8,037 bases of DNA, taken from an uncultured Paracoccaceae bacterium (GTDB lineage: Bacteria; Pseudomonadota; Alphaproteobacteria; Rhodobacterales; Rhodobacteraceae). Location: assembly GCA_937927885.1 (NCBI GenBank), contig CALEZJ010000406.1:1-8037 (forward strand), written 5' to 3'. The notes under the pieces were generated by a model. That model saw only the letters and a list, made by a program, of their open reading frames with translations. It was not told the DNA's origin and ran no database searches. Each line of letters begins with the position of its first letter. Position 1 is the stretch's first letter. The translations under genes and the position numbers were made by a program. Shown here one piece after another: positions 6,818-8,037 of this stretch.

Positions 6818-6851
6818 ACCTAGGACAAGATGCACTTGTGTCCGAGGTTTT
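6815..6851. promoter_or_regulatory. Interrupted palindrome upstream of abiEi, likely AbiEi operator
   Basis: AAAACCT-A-GGACA (6815-6827) is mirrored by TGTCC-G-AGGTTTT (6839-6851): 12 of 13 arm positions pair, with one mismatch and an 11-base centre. It lies between the candidate -10 and the abiEi ATG at 6858, and its right arm contains GAGG (6844-6847), the only ribosome-site candidate. AbiEi antitoxins of type IV systems are known to repress their own operon by binding inverted repeats in the promoter, so this is the natural operator candidate. A hairpin in the leader RNA that masks the ribosome site is an alternative. Confidence 0.65.
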
Positions 6852-6857
6852 GTAACG

Positions 6858-7478
6858 ATGCTTGCGACGGATCAGGGCCAGCGCGCCCGCATGATCGACT
6901 ACATGGAAGTCCATGCGCCAGCGCGTTCAAGGGATCTGGCGTCCATCGGCGTGAGCGGAACCACCATCGCGAGGGCGGTGGTAGATGGCGTGGTAGTGCG
7001 GATCGGGCGGGGACTGTATCAGCTGCCAGGCAGCGAGCCAGACCTTCATGCAGGGCTGATCGAGATTGCCAAGCTCGCACCAAAGGCCGTCATCTGCCTG
7101 ACCTCGGCTCTATCCTTTCATCAGCTGACCGACCAACTTCCACGCCGGGTGTGGATCGCCATCGGCGCCAAAGACTGGGCACCGAAGATCGAATATCCTC
7201 GCATCCGCATCGTGCGCTTCCGTGAGCCCTACCTGACCAATGGCACCGAGGTCCATCGCATCGGGGACGTGGAGGTCCGAGTCTATTCCATAGCCAAGAC
7301 GCTTGCCGACGCATTTCGGAACCCGAAGCTTGTAGACCGATCGGTTGCCATTGAAGCGATGAAGGCCGCGCTAAGCGCAAGGAAGGCAACGGCAGGCCAG
7401 CTTGCTGCAGCCGCTCGCGAGAACGGGGCGTGGAACCAGATGCGCCCCTATCTGGAGGCCCTGATGTCAAATGGCTAA
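6858..7478 (+). CDS. abiEi: Type IV toxin-antitoxin system antitoxin AbiEi
   Basis: A 206-residue antitoxin and transcriptional autorepressor of an AbiE locus. Residues about 1-60 form the winged-helix domain: ARSRDLASIGVSGTTIARAVVDG, then VVRIGRGLYQLPG around residues 45-57, the usual wing of AbiEi N-terminal domains. The rest follows the AbiEi C-terminal pattern: ICLTSALSFHQLTDQLP, PRRVWIAI, a GDVEVRVYSIAKTLADAFR core, and the closing MRPYLEALM. Length is normal and no motif is missing. ATG 6858 is used because it begins just after the palindrome and gives a full N-terminal helix; GAGG lies 10 bases upstream, a weak site. The stop overlaps the abiEii start by 8 bases, typical of coupled toxin-antitoxin pairs. 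In type IV systems the antitoxin does not bind the toxin directly but counters its effect. Confidence 0.94.
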   Translation: MLATDQGQRARMIDYMEVHAPARSRDLASIGVSGTTIARAVVDGVVVRIGRGLYQLPGSEPDLHAGLIEIAKLAPKAVICLTSALSFHQLTDQLPRRVWIAIGAKDWAPKIEYPRIRIVRFREPYLTNGTEVHRIGDVEVRVYSIAKTLADAFRNPKLVDRSVAIEAMKAALSARKATAGQLAAAARENGAWNQMRPYLEALMSNG

Positions 7479-8037
7479 GCAACCCAAGGACATCGCGGCC
7501 TCTGTGCGTTAGCGTCTGCTGAACCTTGCCCGTGCGGAAGGTCAGCTGTTCGATATGGTGCTGGTGGCCTTCGGCCTCGAACGACTGGTGTACCGGCTGT
7601 CGGTCTCCGAATATCGCGACCGCTTCGTTTTGAAGGGTGGCATGCTCGTCACCTTGTGGACGGCTGACACTGGCCGCTTTACCCGGGACATCGACTTCCT
7701 GGCGTTCGGCTCGGACGAGGAGGCCGAACTGAAGACCGCGTTTTCCCAGATACTCGCCATAGATGGCGATGACGGGCTGGTCTATGACATTGAAAGCCTG
7801 ACGACCGTCGCCATTCGAGAAGACCAGATCTATGGCGGGATGCGGCTCCGGACCGAAGCCCGCTTGGGTAACATGCGCATACCAATCACCGTGGACCTCG
7901 GCTTCGGCGATGCCTTGGCCGATCCGCAATTCGAGATTGAGTACGGCTCTCTGCTCGACTTTCCAGCCGCATCGATCGGCGCCTGTTCACCGGCAACGGT
8001 CATCGCCGAGAAGTTCCAGGCCGTGGTGGCGCTGGGC
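7471..8037 (+). pseudogene. abiEii: Type IV toxin AbiEii (nucleotidyltransferase), in-frame TAG at codon 14, 3' end outside window
   Basis: The frame from ATG 7471 encodes an AbiEii/AbiGii-type nucleotidyltransferase toxin. It starts MAKQPKDIAASVR, meets TAG at 7510-7512, then continues RLLNLARAEGQLF and stays open to the window edge (189 codons in all). Sequence after the stop is fully family-like: DRFVLKGGMLVTLW (50-63, nucleotidyltransferase motif I), TRDIDFL (71-77, acidic D73-x-D75 that binds metal), IREDQIYGG, GNMRIPITVDLGFGD and TVIAEKFQAVVALG. In relatives codon 14 is an ordinary residue inside a conserved helix, so the TAG looks like a recent point mutation, perhaps CAG to TAG. Translation could restart at ATG 7555 (residue 29), keeping the catalytic motifs but losing the first helix; upstream GAAGG (7537-7541) is 13 bases away, a poor site. 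The 8-bp overlap with abiEi is preserved. Identity is secure; whether an active toxin is made is not. Confidence 0.88.

Noticed and set aside
7090..7929. Long - strand open frame across abiEi and abiEii
   Set aside because: Shadow of the abiE genes; it spans two genes that have clear family motifs on the + strand.

Overview
The window is GC-rich DNA from an alphaproteobacterium, most likely of the Rhodobacterales (roseobacter/Paracoccaceae) type. This rests on overall base and codon use and on the style of the encoded proteins; no rRNA or marker gene is present to prove it. All intact genes read left to right on the + strand. I see no tRNA, rRNA or CRISPR array.

Region 1 (about 1-6062) is a run of five same-strand genes whose products all look exported. 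They are a serpin whose 5' end lies outside the window (signal-peptide tail still visible), an OmpA-C-domain peptidoglycan-binding protein, a caspase-like (C14/orthocaspase) peptidase, and two tandem paralogs that join a ClpP/SppA-like (crotonase-fold) domain to a C-terminal bacterial SH3 domain. Gaps are 40, 86, 23 and 185 bp, so at least the caspase and the first paralog are likely co-transcribed, and the whole set may form one envelope module. It combines a protease inhibitor, a Cys peptidase, two possible Ser peptidases and two kinds of wall-binding domain. The serpin reactive loop carries Leu-Arg near the predicted scissile bond. The caspase has the Asp two residues before its catalytic Cys that metacaspases use for basic P1 residues. 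The serpin may therefore restrain the caspase; this is an inference.

Region 2 (about 6063-6812) holds no intact gene. It contains the C-terminal end of an IS3-family transposase on the - strand, a frame-broken piece of a ParB-like domain of the kind fused to phage/plasmid DNA methyltransferases on the + strand, and a short unassigned stretch. It looks like decayed mobile-element debris marking an island edge.

Region 3 (about 6813-8037) is a type IV AbiE toxin-antitoxin locus. A long interrupted palindrome sits directly before the antitoxin gene abiEi and is a likely autoregulatory operator. The toxin gene abiEii overlaps abiEi by 8 bp and runs off the right edge. Its reading frame carries an in-frame TAG at codon 14, so the toxin is either inactivated or restarted from a downstream ATG.
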